This document shows positions 1-8,861 of a stretch of 64,000 nt of DNA, in pieces. The stretch lies in assembly GCF_004339565.1 (NCBI RefSeq), contig NZ_SMFZ01000001.1, positions 3,906,001-3,970,000 of the forward strand, written 5' to 3'. How positions within the stretch are numbered: the stretch's first letter is position 1; every line of letters begins with the position of its first letter. The position numbers and the translations under genes were made by a program. The notes below the pieces were generated by a model. The model made no database searches, was not told the origin of the DNA, and was given only the letters and a program-made list of their open reading frames with translations. The DNA is from Pseudonocardia endophytica (GTDB taxonomy: Bacteria; Actinomycetota; Actinomycetes; Mycobacteriales; Pseudonocardiaceae).

Positions 1-1
1 G

Positions 2-376
2 AAGATCACCTTCGAGCGACCGTTCGGCCAGGTCGTCACGCAGTTCTGGTCGGAGGTGACCGGGCCTCGCAAGCGCACGACGGGCGGCGGCGGGCACCTC
101 AGGGCCGGCCATGTCCGGGTCCGGTCGACGCGGAGCGCGCCGGTCGCACCCCGGCGTGCCGCGGCGGATCGGCGGGCGGCCGCTGCTCCGCGGGCGACCG
201 CAGAGGTCGCCGCCGGGCAGACGCCCCCGCAGTCGGCGGTCCGCGACGGCCGGGCGGCGCCGGTCCGGACCGCGCCGGACGCGTGGTCCACCCGGCGGTC
301 CCGCCCCGCGACGACGGCCGCGCCGGCGCGTCGGACGGGACGGACGACGAAGGAGGCCCGTCGTGGCCGCGGGTGA
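2..376 (+). CDS. C-terminal fragment of an upstream type IV secretion-cluster protein
   Basis: The left edge cuts this gene. The reading frame opens at base 2 and runs 124 codons to TGA 374-376. The first residues (KITFERPFGQVV then TQFWSEV) read like ordinary protein, while the rest is a low-complexity Arg/Ala/Pro/Thr tail. The next gene starts inside it, at GTG 363, so the two are translationally coupled. In actinobacterial clusters of this kind the gene before the VirB4-like ATPase often encodes a SCO6880/PrgI-like membrane protein, but too little is present here to confirm that. Calling it a real C-terminus rather than a chance open frame is an inference from the first 25 residues and the coupling. 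Confidence 0.5.
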   Translation, partial: KITFERPFGQVVTQFWSEVTGPRKRTTGGGGHLRAGHVRVRSTRSAPVAPRRAAADRRAAAAPRATAEVAAGQTPPQSAVRDGRAAPVRTAPDAWSTRRSRPATTAAPARRTGRTTKEARRGRG

Positions 377-3300
377 GCGGACCGAACGCAGGCGGGGCCG
401 CCGGTCGCTGGCCGGCGAGGGCGGCTCCTCGTTCAGCCCGTCCATCGCCCTGCGCTCGATCGACGGCCACCTGACCCGCACCGGCGGCCAGGTCATGGCC
501 TGGTACCGGCTGGCCGCGCAGGCGTGGAGCTTCCGCAGCGACTCGCAGCGCGAGGTGCTGATACGCCAGATCGCGGCGCAGCTCGGCGAACTGCAGGGCC
601 GCTGGCTGCACCTGCGCGTGACCACGCGTCCGTACCCGGTGCACATGTGGGCGGAGTCGTTCGACCAGAACGCGCTCGGCCGGATGCCCGACGTGCCCGG
701 CGCGCTCGGCTGGGACGGGTTCCTCGAGGGCGAGCAGCGCCACCTGATGGGTCTGTCCATGTCGGACAAGGAGGTGTTCCTCGGCATCGAGGTGTCCGGC
801 CGGGGGATGCTCGACCGCTGGGTGGACAAGGCGGCACCGGTTCTGGACAAGCTGGTGCCGTCAGCAGTGCGTGCCGAGCTCGCCGCGCTCGAGTCCGAGG
901 TCAACCACCTCGACGTGCTCGTGGCCGGGTCCGGGCTGGACGCGGTGCCGGCGAACGCCGAGGACATGGCGTGGCTGATGCACCGTTCGGTGGCGCTCGG
1001 CCTGCCCGCGCCGCGCGGTCTGTCCTCGGTGCCCCGTGGCGTGACGCGGTGGGAGAGCGAGGACCTCGCCGCGTTCACCGAGGGCGTCGACGTGTTCCAG
1101 GAGCCCTACGCCCCGACCGTGCAGGTGACCGGCCGGATCCGGAACCAGACGGTCACCCGGCACGTCGCCGTCCTCTCGGTCGGGCTGATGGAGGGTCTGC
1201 GGATCCCCGAGGTCGACGACCCGTGGATGCAGCACTCGGACCGGCTCCCGTTCCCGGTGGAGTGGTCGGCACGGATCTACGTCCGGCGCCCGGAGGACGT
1301 GACCGGTGAGCTGCAGCGCCAGATGGGCAAGGTGCGCAGCCAGATCCGCCACTACACCCACGACCATGACCTCGACCCGCCGATGTCGCTCGCCCGCCAG
1401 GCGGACCGGGTGCTCGAGGTCGAGGACGAGCTGACCAGCGGTCTGACCCAGCTGAACACGCGGCTCTACGGATGGTGGCGGATCGCGGTCAGCGGGCGCG
1501 ACGAGGAGGAGACGACGACGCGCGCCCAGCAGGTCGTCGAGCTCTACCGGCCGAAGGTGCAGATCGAGCACCCGGAGGCGCAGTACCGCTACGCGCGCGA
1601 GTTCGTGCCCGGCGAGCCGCTGGCGTCCACGGCCTACCGACGGCGCGCGTCGGTGACCTGGGCGGCGGCGGGTGTCCCCGCGGCGACGGCCAGCGTCGGC
1701 GACCGCCGCGGGATCATGCTCGGCGAGACCTGCACGGCCACCCGGCGCCCGGTGGCGTGGGACCCCTGGCTCGCCCAGGAGGTGCGGCGCGCGTCCGGCC
1801 TGACCGCGATCGTCGGCGGCCTGGGTTCCGGGAAGTCGTTCCTCACCGGGCTGATCGTCTACAAGACCCTGCGCAGCGGTGCACGGTGGACGGTGCTCGA
1901 CCCCTCCGGCCCGTTGGCCGAGCTGACCCGCCTGCCCGAGCTCGCCCCGTTCTCCCGGCACATCAACCTGCTGCGCGCCGACCCCGGCATCCTGAACCCG
2001 TACCGGGTGGTGGCCGAGCCGCGTCCGGAGCACTACGCCGACGACGAGGACCCCGAGCGGGCCTGGCGACGCGAGCGCTCGCTGGCCGCGGCGACCCGGC
2101 GCCGGCTGGTGCTCGACGTGCTGTCCGGCCTGCTGCCGTACGAGATCTCCCGGCAGCCGCATACCCGGATCGTGCTGCTGCGCGCCGTGCGCGAGGTCGG
2201 CGGCGCCCCGGACCGGCATCCCGGGATGGTGATCGACGCGCTGCGACGGCACGCGCGCGACGGGGAGGAGCACGCCGGCGTCGTCGCCGACTTCCTGGAC
2301 GAGCGCCGCGAGCTGCCGCAGGCCGCGCTGCTGTTCCCGGACGAGACCCGTGACGACCCGTGGCAGGCCGACCGGGACTACCGGTTCACCGTGCTGACGA
2401 TGCAGGGCCTGTCGCTGCCCCGGCCGGGCAGCCCGCGCGAGGAGTGGACGGACAACGAGGCGCTCGGCGTCGAGCTGCTGAACCTGGCGTCCTGGCTGAC
2501 CCAGCGCACGATCTACGACGCCGACCGCAACCTGCGCAAGGGCGTCGCGCTGGACGAGACGCACTTCCTGTCCCAGGTGCCGACCGGCAAGGTGCTGATC
2601 GACCGGCTGGCCCGCGACTCCCGCAAGTTCAACGTCCGGGCGCTGTTCGCCTCCCAGCTGGCGGGCGACCTGTTGCGGGTGTCCGGGTTCGCGTCGCTGG
2701 TGAACGCCGTGTTCGTCGGCCGCACCGACGACGAGGAGGCGCAGGCCGAGGCGCTGCGGCTGCTCCGCGTGCCCACCGACGTCGGCTACGAACAGATGCT
2801 CGGCACGCTCTCGCCGCGCCCGCGACACGACGACCGCCCGGACGACACGCCGCGCCAGTTCATCTTCGCCGACGGGCACGGCGGCGTCGAGAAGATCCGG
2901 ATCGACCTGGAGGCCCCGCACGTCGAACACGTGCGTGAAGCACTCGACACGAACCCGGACGCGAGCCGCGTGCAGGTCAGCGGCGCGCCGTCGTACGAGC
3001 TCCAGGCTCCGGACGAGCCGAGCCCGCTGCCACCCGCGGCGCCGCCGGCCCACCCGACGAACGGGTCCGTCCCGACCGAGGTGGACGGCGACGACGTGTC
3101 GCTGCGGATCGGGCCCGGCGGCGACCAGGTGATCACGGGCTCCACCGAGCTGCGGGCCGGTGGGGTGCCGGTCGTGGCGGGCGACGGCGGGCTGCTCGAC
3201 GACGAACAGCTCGATCTGCTCGACGAGCTCGACGAGGGCTGGCACGAGGATCTCGACGACCCGGCGTCCGACGACCGGAGCCCCTCGAACGGCTCGAACG

Positions 3301-3395
3301 GTGCGCACGCCCCGAACGGCTCGAACGGCTCGGACCGGTCCGGCGGGTCCGCCGCCGGTGACGGCGGGGTGCGCGCCGGCGAGGCCGGACGGTGA
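363..3395 (+). CDS. VirB4/TraC-type ATPase of a type IV secretion-like system
   Basis: A 1010-residue protein predicted to power assembly or transport in a type IV secretion/conjugation-like machine at the inner membrane face. The start is GTG 363, because a perfect AAGGAGG lies at 350-356, six bases upstream; longer in-frame starts only add Arg-rich sequence. The N-terminal half resembles the TraC/VirB4 accessory domain. A Walker A motif GGLGSGKS is at residues 485-492 and a Walker B strand GVALDETHFL at 727-736. The last ~100 residues are a disordered Ala/Pro/Asn/Gly/Ser tail. The next gene overlaps the stop by four bases (GTGA). No relaxase or coupling protein lies in the window, so conjugation versus protein export is undecided. 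Confidence 0.85.
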   Translation: MAAGERTERRRGRRSLAGEGGSSFSPSIALRSIDGHLTRTGGQVMAWYRLAAQAWSFRSDSQREVLIRQIAAQLGELQGRWLHLRVTTRPYPVHMWAESFDQNALGRMPDVPGALGWDGFLEGEQRHLMGLSMSDKEVFLGIEVSGRGMLDRWVDKAAPVLDKLVPSAVRAELAALESEVNHLDVLVAGSGLDAVPANAEDMAWLMHRSVALGLPAPRGLSSVPRGVTRWESEDLAAFTEGVDVFQEPYAPTVQVTGRIRNQTVTRHVAVLSVGLMEGLRIPEVDDPWMQHSDRLPFPVEWSARIYVRRPEDVTGELQRQMGKVRSQIRHYTHDHDLDPPMSLARQADRVLEVEDELTSGLTQLNTRLYGWWRIAVSGRDEEETTTRAQQVVELYRPKVQIEHPEAQYRYAREFVPGEPLASTAYRRRASVTWAAAGVPAATASVGDRRGIMLGETCTATRRPVAWDPWLAQEVRRASGLTAIVGGLGSGKSFLTGLIVYKTLRSGARWTVLDPSGPLAELTRLPELAPFSRHINLLRADPGILNPYRVVAEPRPEHYADDEDPERAWRRERSLAAATRRRLVLDVLSGLLPYEISRQPHTRIVLLRAVREVGGAPDRHPGMVIDALRRHARDGEEHAGVVADFLDERRELPQAALLFPDETRDDPWQADRDYRFTVLTMQGLSLPRPGSPREEWTDNEALGVELLNLASWLTQRTIYDADRNLRKGVALDETHFLSQVPTGKVLIDRLARDSRKFNVRALFASQLAGDLLRVSGFASLVNAVFVGRTDDEEAQAEALRLLRVPTDVGYEQMLGTLSPRPRHDDRPDDTPRQFIFADGHGGVEKIRIDLEAPHVEHVREALDTNPDASRVQVSGAPSYELQAPDEPSPLPPAAPPAHPTNGSVPTEVDGDDVSLRIGPGGDQVITGSTELRAGGVPVVAGDGGLLDDEQLDLLDELDEGWHEDLDDPASDDRSPSNGSNGAHAPNGSNGSDRSGGSAAGDGGVRAGEAGR

Positions 3396-5311
3396 TCCCG
3401 AACGACCCGACCGGTGGCGCCGGGTGGTTGCCCGTACTGCTGGTCGTGGCGGCGGCGGTCGTGGTGGCCGTCCGCCGCTCGCGACGCTCGGCATCGCCGT
3501 CGCCGCCGCGGCGTCGCCGGGCCGCACTGCTCGTGGTGACGGCCCTGGTGGGCGGCAGCGTGCTGCTCGGCTCGCCGGCGATGGCGCAGTCGCTGGACTG
3601 CAAGCAGGCGCCGGAACCGGACCGACCGGGGACCGGCCTCGTCGGCTCCCTCGACCCGCCCCGCCCGGACGGCGGCGAAGTCGGCAGCGTCTACCGCGAG
3701 GTCGGGTACGCCGGTCTGACCTGGCACAACTACGACCTCGGCTGCGCGACGTCCGGTGTGCTGAACCCGTCGGTCACGACCGACACGTGGCTCGGCAACC
3801 AGACGTTCAACCTGGCCAAGCTCACCGTCGGCGGCGTCAACTGGTCGCACTACCTGATCGCCGACGGCGGTGAGCTTTTCGCCCCGCTGGACCAGGTGAT
3901 CACGAGCGCGACCAGGGCGATGTACGAGACCGTGTTCACCACGTGGGTCGGCATCGCGCTGCTGGCCTTCGCCGTGATCATGCTGGTGCTGTCGTTCCGC
4001 GGTGAGCTGGCCCGCCAGGCACAGCGCGGTGGGATCGCCGTCCTCGCGCTGCTGATCGGGTCGGCGGCGTACCTCGCGCCGGTGGACTGGTCGAAGGCCG
4101 CGGACGGGTTGCTGCTCGACGGCGTGACCCAGATGCAGGAGGGCTTCCTCGGCCAGATCGGGCTCGGGAACCGGGACACGCTGCCGACCGTGCTCGTGGA
4201 CCAGGTCGCCTACCGCAACTGGCTGCGCGGGACGTTCGGGTCGCCCGACGTGCCGCAGGCCCAGGAGATGGGCCGCGACCTGCTGCGGGCTCAGACGTTC
4301 ACGATCGACGAGGTCGACCAGCGGCAGGACAACCAGCAGCTGGCGGACAAGAAGAAGGCCGACTACGCCGCGCTCGCCGACCGCATGGGCGACCGGTACT
4401 CCTACTTCACCGGCGCCACCGGAAGCCGGATCGGCTCCGGCGCACTGGCCGCGATCATGGCCGTCTGCATCGCGCTGTTCCAACTCCTGTCCAAGGTCCT
4501 GGTGCTGGTCGCGCTGCTGGTGATCCGGCTGATGGTGATCACCGCGCCAGCGATCGCGGTGGTCGCGCTGCTCAAACCGGACGTGATCCCGGCGATCCTG
4601 CGGGTCGCCGGCTCGGCGATCGTGAACACGCTGATCGTCGGCGCGCTGGCCGGGCTGCACGCGCTGCTCGTCGTGTCGCTGTTCCGGCCGGGCTCGAACG
4701 TCGACCTGTGGCTGGCGCTGCTGGTCACCGGCGTCGTCACCGTCGTGCTGTGGGCCGTCGCGCGCCCGTTCCGGCGCCTGGTGTCGATGGTGTCGCTGAC
4801 CAGGGAGCAGTTCGGCGGGATCGTGCCCGGTGTCGGCGACGGGCCGATGGCGCGCACCTGGCAGCGGTTCCGTGGGCCGGCTGCCGGCGACGACCGCCAG
4901 AGCCGCTGGTGGGCCGACCGCGAGAACGGCGTGGGCTCGCGTGATCCGGACGCCGTGCGGCCCGAGGCGGAGGCCGTGCCGTCGCAACCCGTCGGCCCCG
5001 GCGCCCGCCCGCGGCGGCGCGCACGTGCGGAGCGGGCCGAGCCGGCCACACCGCAGACCGCCGAGGCGCGGCGCGGGCTGCCGGTCGGCGCGTCCGTGCG
5101 CCCGTCGACGACGGCCGGGTTCACCGGTCGCCCTGACCAGGGCGAGGTCGACGACCGGTCGATCTACCGGCGTCCGGACTCGCCGCGAAGGGGCGGCGAC
5201 CCGGTGCCGGTCCAGCCCGAGCTCGTCGACGGCGTGCCCGTCTACAAGATCTACCGTCCGCGCGCCGCCCGGGCCGCGGACGGATCCACCTGGAGCCGCC
5301 GTGCCGATTAG
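3392..5311 (+). CDS. Polytopic membrane protein, VirB6/TrbL-like
   Basis: A 639-residue protein predicted to be the multi-spanning channel or platform subunit of the type IV-like machine. Residues 13-27 form a hydrophobic segment, and ~43-66 form a second one ending in a signal-peptidase-like site (SPAMA). Further membrane segments lie at about 185-205, 215-232, 350-395 (two or more), 405-435 and 439-460. From ~470 to the end the chain is Arg/Pro/Asp-rich and probably cytoplasmic. The start GTG 3392 overlaps the previous stop by four bases. Topology and context match VirB6/TrbL proteins, which are poorly conserved in sequence; the family name is inferred. Confidence 0.75.
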   Translation: MIPNDPTGGAGWLPVLLVVAAAVVVAVRRSRRSASPSPPRRRRAALLVVTALVGGSVLLGSPAMAQSLDCKQAPEPDRPGTGLVGSLDPPRPDGGEVGSVYREVGYAGLTWHNYDLGCATSGVLNPSVTTDTWLGNQTFNLAKLTVGGVNWSHYLIADGGELFAPLDQVITSATRAMYETVFTTWVGIALLAFAVIMLVLSFRGELARQAQRGGIAVLALLIGSAAYLAPVDWSKAADGLLLDGVTQMQEGFLGQIGLGNRDTLPTVLVDQVAYRNWLRGTFGSPDVPQAQEMGRDLLRAQTFTIDEVDQRQDNQQLADKKKADYAALADRMGDRYSYFTGATGSRIGSGALAAIMAVCIALFQLLSKVLVLVALLVIRLMVITAPAIAVVALLKPDVIPAILRVAGSAIVNTLIVGALAGLHALLVVSLFRPGSNVDLWLALLVTGVVTVVLWAVARPFRRLVSMVSLTREQFGGIVPGVGDGPMARTWQRFRGPAAGDDRQSRWWADRENGVGSRDPDAVRPEAEAVPSQPVGPGARPRRRARAERAEPATPQTAEARRGLPVGASVRPSTTAGFTGRPDQGEVDDRSIYRRPDSPRRGGDPVPVQPELVDGVPVYKIYRPRAARAADGSTWSRRAD

Positions 5312-5903
5312 GTCGTCCCGCGGCCGGGCCGGGGCCTACCGGTCGCTGTGGCAGTGGCCGCTGCGCTCCCCGTTGCGGCTCGCCGCCGTCACGATCGTCG
5401 CGCTCGCGCTCGTCGGCGGAGCCGTGTTCGTCGGCAACAAGGTCGGCGGCTCCGCGCGCAGCGGAGGGCTGCTCGCCGAGGGTGCTCCGCCGTCGTCGAC
5501 CGCGCCTGCGCAGGGCCCTGACCAGGCCGCCGTCCCGACGCCGACCGCCCTCCCGCCCGTCGCTCCGCTCACGCCGCAGGAGCTCCCGCTGTCCGCCGCG
5601 CCACCGGAGGCGCTGCAGGCGGCGCGCGCCTGGACCGCGGCGTGGGTGAACCACCCGCCGGGCATGACGAACGAGCAGTGGGTGGCCGGCATGCGCGCCT
5701 ACACCACCGACGAGTACCTCGGCGTGCTCGCCGCGGTGGACCCGTCGAACGTTCCGGCCTCGGCCGTGACCGGGTCCCCGCGGGCGACCCGGGTGTCGCC
5801 GCGCAGCGTCCAGGTGGAGGTGCCGACGGACGCGCTGCGGCTGTCGGTGCTGGTGGTGGACACCGGAGCCGGCTGGCGTGTCTCCGGTTACGACCGGGCA
5901 TGA
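5301..5903 (+). CDS. Bitopic membrane protein with a VirB8/TcpC-like C-terminal domain
   Basis: A 200-residue protein. The GTG start at 5301 overlaps the previous gene by 11 bases and has GGAG at 5292-5295. There is a short basic cytoplasmic N-terminus, one membrane helix (~residues 28-50), a Pro/Ala-rich linker, and a compact domain from ~95 to 200 (ARAWTAAWV to VDTGAGWRV). One membrane helix followed by an NTF2-like periplasmic domain is the layout of VirB8 and TcpC, which bridge the ATPase/channel to the envelope parts of the machine. This assignment rests on layout and position; I cannot confirm the fold. The next gene starts with ATGA overlapping the stop. Confidence 0.65.
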   Translation: MPIRSSRGRAGAYRSLWQWPLRSPLRLAAVTIVALALVGGAVFVGNKVGGSARSGGLLAEGAPPSSTAPAQGPDQAAVPTPTALPPVAPLTPQELPLSAAPPEALQAARAWTAAWVNHPPGMTNEQWVAGMRAYTTDEYLGVLAAVDPSNVPASAVTGSPRATRVSPRSVQVEVPTDALRLSVLVVDTGAGWRVSGYDRA

Positions 5904-6922
5904 GCCCGCCCGTCTCGCGATTCCTGCGGCCCCTGCGGCTGCTGCTCCCGTTCCTCGTCATCGGACTCGCGCTGGTCCTGTTCCTGACCGTCGGCTTCCT
6001 CGCGTTCAGCCCGAACATCGGCAGCCGCAACCGTCCGAGCGCCAACTGCGACGCGGGGATCGGCACCGTCGGGCCGGACTCCGCGGGCGGCGCGACGATC
6101 GACACGCTCACGCCGGACCAGCGGCAGAACGCGTCCGAGATCATCAGCGTGGCCAAGGAGAAGGGCGCCCCGCCACGGGCCTGGCTCGTCGCGCTGGCGA
6201 CGGCGATGCAGGAGTCCACCCTGCGCAACATCAACTATGGCGACCGGGACTCGCTGGGCCTGTTCCAGCAGCGCCCGTCGCAGGGGTGGGGCAGCCCGGC
6301 ACAGGTCACCGACCCGCGCTACAGCACGGGCATCTTCCTGGACCGGCTGCTCGCATTACCCGGATGGGAGCAGATGCCAGTCACGGTCGCGGCGCAGACC
6401 GTGCAGCGCTCCGCGTTCCCGGACGCCTACGCGAAGTGGGAGCGGCTGGCGACGCAGCTCGTCGAACAGGTCGGCGACGTCTCCGACCCCACCGGCTGCG
6501 GCTCGGCGCCGACCGGGGCACTGCCGCCCGGCGCGGCGGGCGCGGCGATCGGGTTCGCGCTGCGCGAGGTCGGCAAGCCGTACGTGTGGGGCGCGACCGG
6601 GCCGGACGCCTACGACTGCTCCGGGCTGATGCTCCGCGCGTTCCAGGCTGCCGGCATCACGCTGCCGCGCGTCTCCCGCGACCAGTACAACGCCGGCGGC
6701 CACGTCCCCGTGCGCCAGGCGCAGCCCGGTGACCTGCTGTTCTACGCCACGGACCCGTCGGACCCGTCGACGATCCACCACGTCACGCTCTACATGGGCA
6801 ACAACCAGATGGTCGAGGCGCCGAACCAGAACGTGCCGGTGCGGGTGCAGCCGGTGCCGTGGGACTACGACGAGCTCGTCCCGTACGCGACGCGGCCAGC
6901 CACCACGCCGAACCCGGCCTGA
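5900..6922 (+). CDS. Membrane-anchored bifunctional cell-wall hydrolase (lytic transglycosylase-like + NlpC/P60)
   Basis: A 340-residue protein anchored by one helix (~residues 12-36). Residues ~75-190 resemble a lysozyme/transglycosylase fold: AMQES with candidate catalytic Glu105, then SLGLFQQRPSQGWG. Residues ~210-330 form an NlpC/P60 (C40) endopeptidase domain with catalytic Cys240 in YDCSG and His294 in HHVTLYMG. It would cut glycan strands and stem peptides to open the wall for the secretion apparatus, the job of VirB1/TcpG/CwlT-type enzymes. ATG 5900 overlaps the previous stop by four bases. It is the last gene of the co-oriented, tightly overlapping cluster. Confidence 0.88.
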   Translation: MSPPVSRFLRPLRLLLPFLVIGLALVLFLTVGFLAFSPNIGSRNRPSANCDAGIGTVGPDSAGGATIDTLTPDQRQNASEIISVAKEKGAPPRAWLVALATAMQESTLRNINYGDRDSLGLFQQRPSQGWGSPAQVTDPRYSTGIFLDRLLALPGWEQMPVTVAAQTVQRSAFPDAYAKWERLATQLVEQVGDVSDPTGCGSAPTGALPPGAAGAAIGFALREVGKPYVWGATGPDAYDCSGLMLRAFQAAGITLPRVSRDQYNAGGHVPVRQAQPGDLLFYATDPSDPSTIHHVTLYMGNNQMVEAPNQNVPVRVQPVPWDYDELVPYATRPATTPNPA

Positions 6923-6940
6923 GCGGGCCATCATGGGCGC

Positions 6941-7354
6941 ATGCCCGCGTCCACGACCCCGTTGCGCGACTACCTGGACCGTTCGTCCCCCGGCTCGGCC
7001 GGCCCCGACCACCTCGTGGTGCCCCGGTCGCTCGCCGAGTCGATGCCGCTGCGCTGGCAGCAGGTGTTCGCCGGGATGCTGGCCGATCTGCACGACGCCT
7101 ACGCCGACCTCCCGTGGCCGCAGTACCGGGTCACGGCCGTCCGGGACGAGGCGCTCACCGATCTCGACGACGACCAGCTCGCGGCGACCGGCTACCAGGC
7201 CGATCTCGGGCCGGACGGAACGCTGGAGTACCGCGGACCGGACGGCCGCCCGGTCGCCGAGCCGGAGCGTCACCAGGTGCTCGCGCCGGTGCGGGACCCG
7301 ATCCCGCCGGTGTCGGCGGGACGCGTGGAGCCACGCCCTGCGCCACGGCGCTGA
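6941..7354 (+). CDS. Conserved hypothetical protein (137 aa)
   Basis: I do not recognise this family. It is a soluble acidic protein without signal peptide or membrane segment; the middle (PLRWQQVFAGMLADLH, ADLPWPQYRV) looks folded and the last 25 residues are Pro/Arg-rich. It starts 18 bases after the cell-wall hydrolase and so may be transcribed with that cluster. Its 3' end overlaps the convergent EspG-like gene by 85 bases, so one of the two C-termini is probably dispensable or mis-called. The ATG lies right after GCGC, with no clear Shine-Dalgarno sequence. Confidence 0.6.
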   Translation: MPASTTPLRDYLDRSSPGSAGPDHLVVPRSLAESMPLRWQQVFAGMLADLHDAYADLPWPQYRVTAVRDEALTDLDDDQLAATGYQADLGPDGTLEYRGPDGRPVAEPERHQVLAPVRDPIPPVSAGRVEPRPAPRR

Positions 7355-8091
7355 CCCCGGGCGGTCACCCGGATCAGCTCCTCGATCTCGGAGGCCAGCC
7401 GGTCCCCGGTCGCCGGTGCCGTCACCAGCGCGCCAGGCGGGCCCGCGCACGGTCTCTGGCAGCGGTGCCCGGACGCGGTGCGCTGCACGGTGATCCGGTA
7501 CGGCCCGTGGCGCACGCCATCGGCGTGGCGCAGCGTGACGCCGATCCGCGACACATCGCGGACCTCGCGGTTCGCGTCCACCAGCGTCCGGGCGCCCGCC
7601 CCGCTCACCCCCCGCCGCATCAGCTCGACGACGAGCCGGTGCGTGTCCTCCCCCGCCGCCGCGACCGCGTCGGTGACGACGGCGACCGGGACCCGCACCG
7701 GCCGTCCGACCGCAGGTCGCAGCGGTCCCAGCAGCTCCGGCACGGCGGAGATCGCGCGTCCGGAGGGGAGGGCCCTGAGCGCGACGTCGTCACCGTGGCG
7801 GACGGCGAGCACGCCCGTCGCGGCGTCGACGCCCGCGACCGCGTGGAGGCCGCGAGGTCCGTCCAGCTCGACGGCCAGCGGGGCGCAGCACAGCCGCCGC
7901 AGCGTGGCGGCGACCGTCGCGGCGATCCCGGCCCGCTCCAGCAGGCCCCGCGCGGCGAGGTCGTCGCGGGCGTCGGTCAGGGCGGGCTCCCCGCGGTCGT
8001 GGAGTTCGAGCGCATCCGGCGGGTCCAGCGCGAGCAGCGTGCACAGCACGTCGATCTCGGCAACGGACAGCCGGAGCGGTCCCGGACTCAC
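7270..8091 (-). CDS. EspG-like ESX secretion-associated protein (distal copy)
   Basis: A 273-residue protein. EspG proteins are cytosolic chaperones that bind PPE partners and deliver them to type VII (ESX) secretion. Visible features are the N-terminal pattern LRLSVAEIDVLCTLLALD, a repeated helical Ala/Leu/Arg core, and the segment VELMRRGVSGAGARTLV, which closely matches SELMRRGVDGPDAVAVL in the neighbouring gene. GTG 8091 overlaps the stop of the upstream EspG-like gene by four bases. The PPE-espG-espG order on one strand supports the family call, although EspG sequence similarity is weak. The C-terminal ~35 residues are low-complexity and overlap the convergent gene. Confidence 0.72.
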   Translation of the reverse strand: MSPGPLRLSVAEIDVLCTLLALDPPDALELHDRGEPALTDARDDLAARGLLERAGIAATVAATLRRLCCAPLAVELDGPRGLHAVAGVDAATGVLAVRHGDDVALRALPSGRAISAVPELLGPLRPAVGRPVRVPVAVVTDAVAAAGEDTHRLVVELMRRGVSGAGARTLVDANREVRDVSRIGVTLRHADGVRHGPYRITVQRTASGHRCQRPCAGPPGALVTAPATGDRLASEIEELIRVTARGQRRGAGRGSTRPADTGGIGSRTGASTW

Positions 8092-8861
8092 CGCGCCCCG
8101 GGACCGGCCCCGGCGACGAGCTCGTCGAGCTCGTGGGTCAGCGCCGCCGCGTCCACCGGCCCGGCCTCGACGACGGTCTCCACACCGGCGCGTGGAACCC
8201 GGCGCTGGCGGTACACCCCGTGGTCCGTCACGTGCACCAGCAGCGGATGGGTGGCCCGCCGCCCGAGGTGGGTCGCGCCGAGCTGACCGGCGCCGGTGAG
8301 CTCGCCCATCCGCAGCACGGCGACCGCGTCCGGCCCGTCCACGCCGCGGCGCATCAGCTCGGACGTGAACCGGTCCCGATCGCCGTCGCTCGCGGCGGCG
8401 GCGTCGGACAGGACGTCGGCCGGGATCCGGACCGCAGGGCCATGGCCGGGCCGCACCGCCCCGATGAGCCCGACGAGCTCGGCCGACGCCCGGCCCGGCG
8501 CGATCCGGGCCAGCGCGACCCGCTGGTCCAGGCGGGCGGCGAGCACGCAGTTCGGGTCCTCGGTGGCGGCGACCGCGGCGAGCCGGACGGGCGCGGACAC
8601 GACCAGGTCGCGGACCGTCCCCGCGCCGGCGAGCGTCGTCAGGTCGGCGGCGAGTGCAGGCACCGGGGCGGATCCGCGCACCAATCCGCGTGCGCGGAGC
8701 GTGCCGATCGCCCCCGCGACGATCCGGTCGCGCTCCGCATAGGTCCGGCCGCGGCGCCGCAGCTCCAGCGCGGCCGGGGTGTCGCCGAGGTCGAGCAGCT
8801 CCCACGCCACGTCGAACTCGTCGACCGACAGCACGACGGACCGTGCCCAGTCGACCGCCAT
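8088..8861 (-). CDS. EspG-like ESX secretion-associated protein (proximal copy)
   Basis: A 257-residue paralogue of the next gene, starting MAVDWARSVVLSVDEFDVAW at ATG 8861. It shares the order of the family: an N-terminal Leu/Asp-rich helix, a central beta-rich part (DPNCVLAARLDQRV), then SELMRRGVDGPDAV and a C-terminal helix. The start touches the stop of the PPE-like gene (TGATG), so translation is probably coupled to its presumed client. Expected role: keep the PPE-like protein soluble and export-competent. No ESX core genes (eccC, eccD, mycP) are in the window, so the secretion apparatus must lie elsewhere. Confidence 0.75.
   Translation of the reverse strand: MAVDWARSVVLSVDEFDVAWELLDLGDTPAALELRRRGRTYAERDRIVAGAIGTLRARGLVRGSAPVPALAADLTTLAGAGTVRDLVVSAPVRLAAVAATEDPNCVLAARLDQRVALARIAPGRASAELVGLIGAVRPGHGPAVRIPADVLSDAAAASDGDRDRFTSELMRRGVDGPDAVAVLRMGELTGAGQLGATHLGRRATHPLLVHVTDHGVYRQRRVPRAGVETVVEAGPVDAAALTHELDELVAGAGPGAR

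Noticed and set aside
99-743. Long minus-strand open frames opposite the VirB4-like gene
   Set aside because: Arg/Ala/Pro/His-rich composition without motifs; typical antisense shadows of GC-rich coding sequence.
861-3527. 888-codon minus-strand open frame opposite the ATPase gene
   Set aside because: The plus strand has Walker motifs, a perfect ribosome site and coupled neighbours; the antisense product has no domain-like sequence.
2786-4987. 733-codon minus-strand open frame opposite the VirB6-like gene
   Set aside because: Rich in Gln/His/Arg, as expected from antisense reading of GC-rich DNA; the plus-strand protein has coherent membrane helices.
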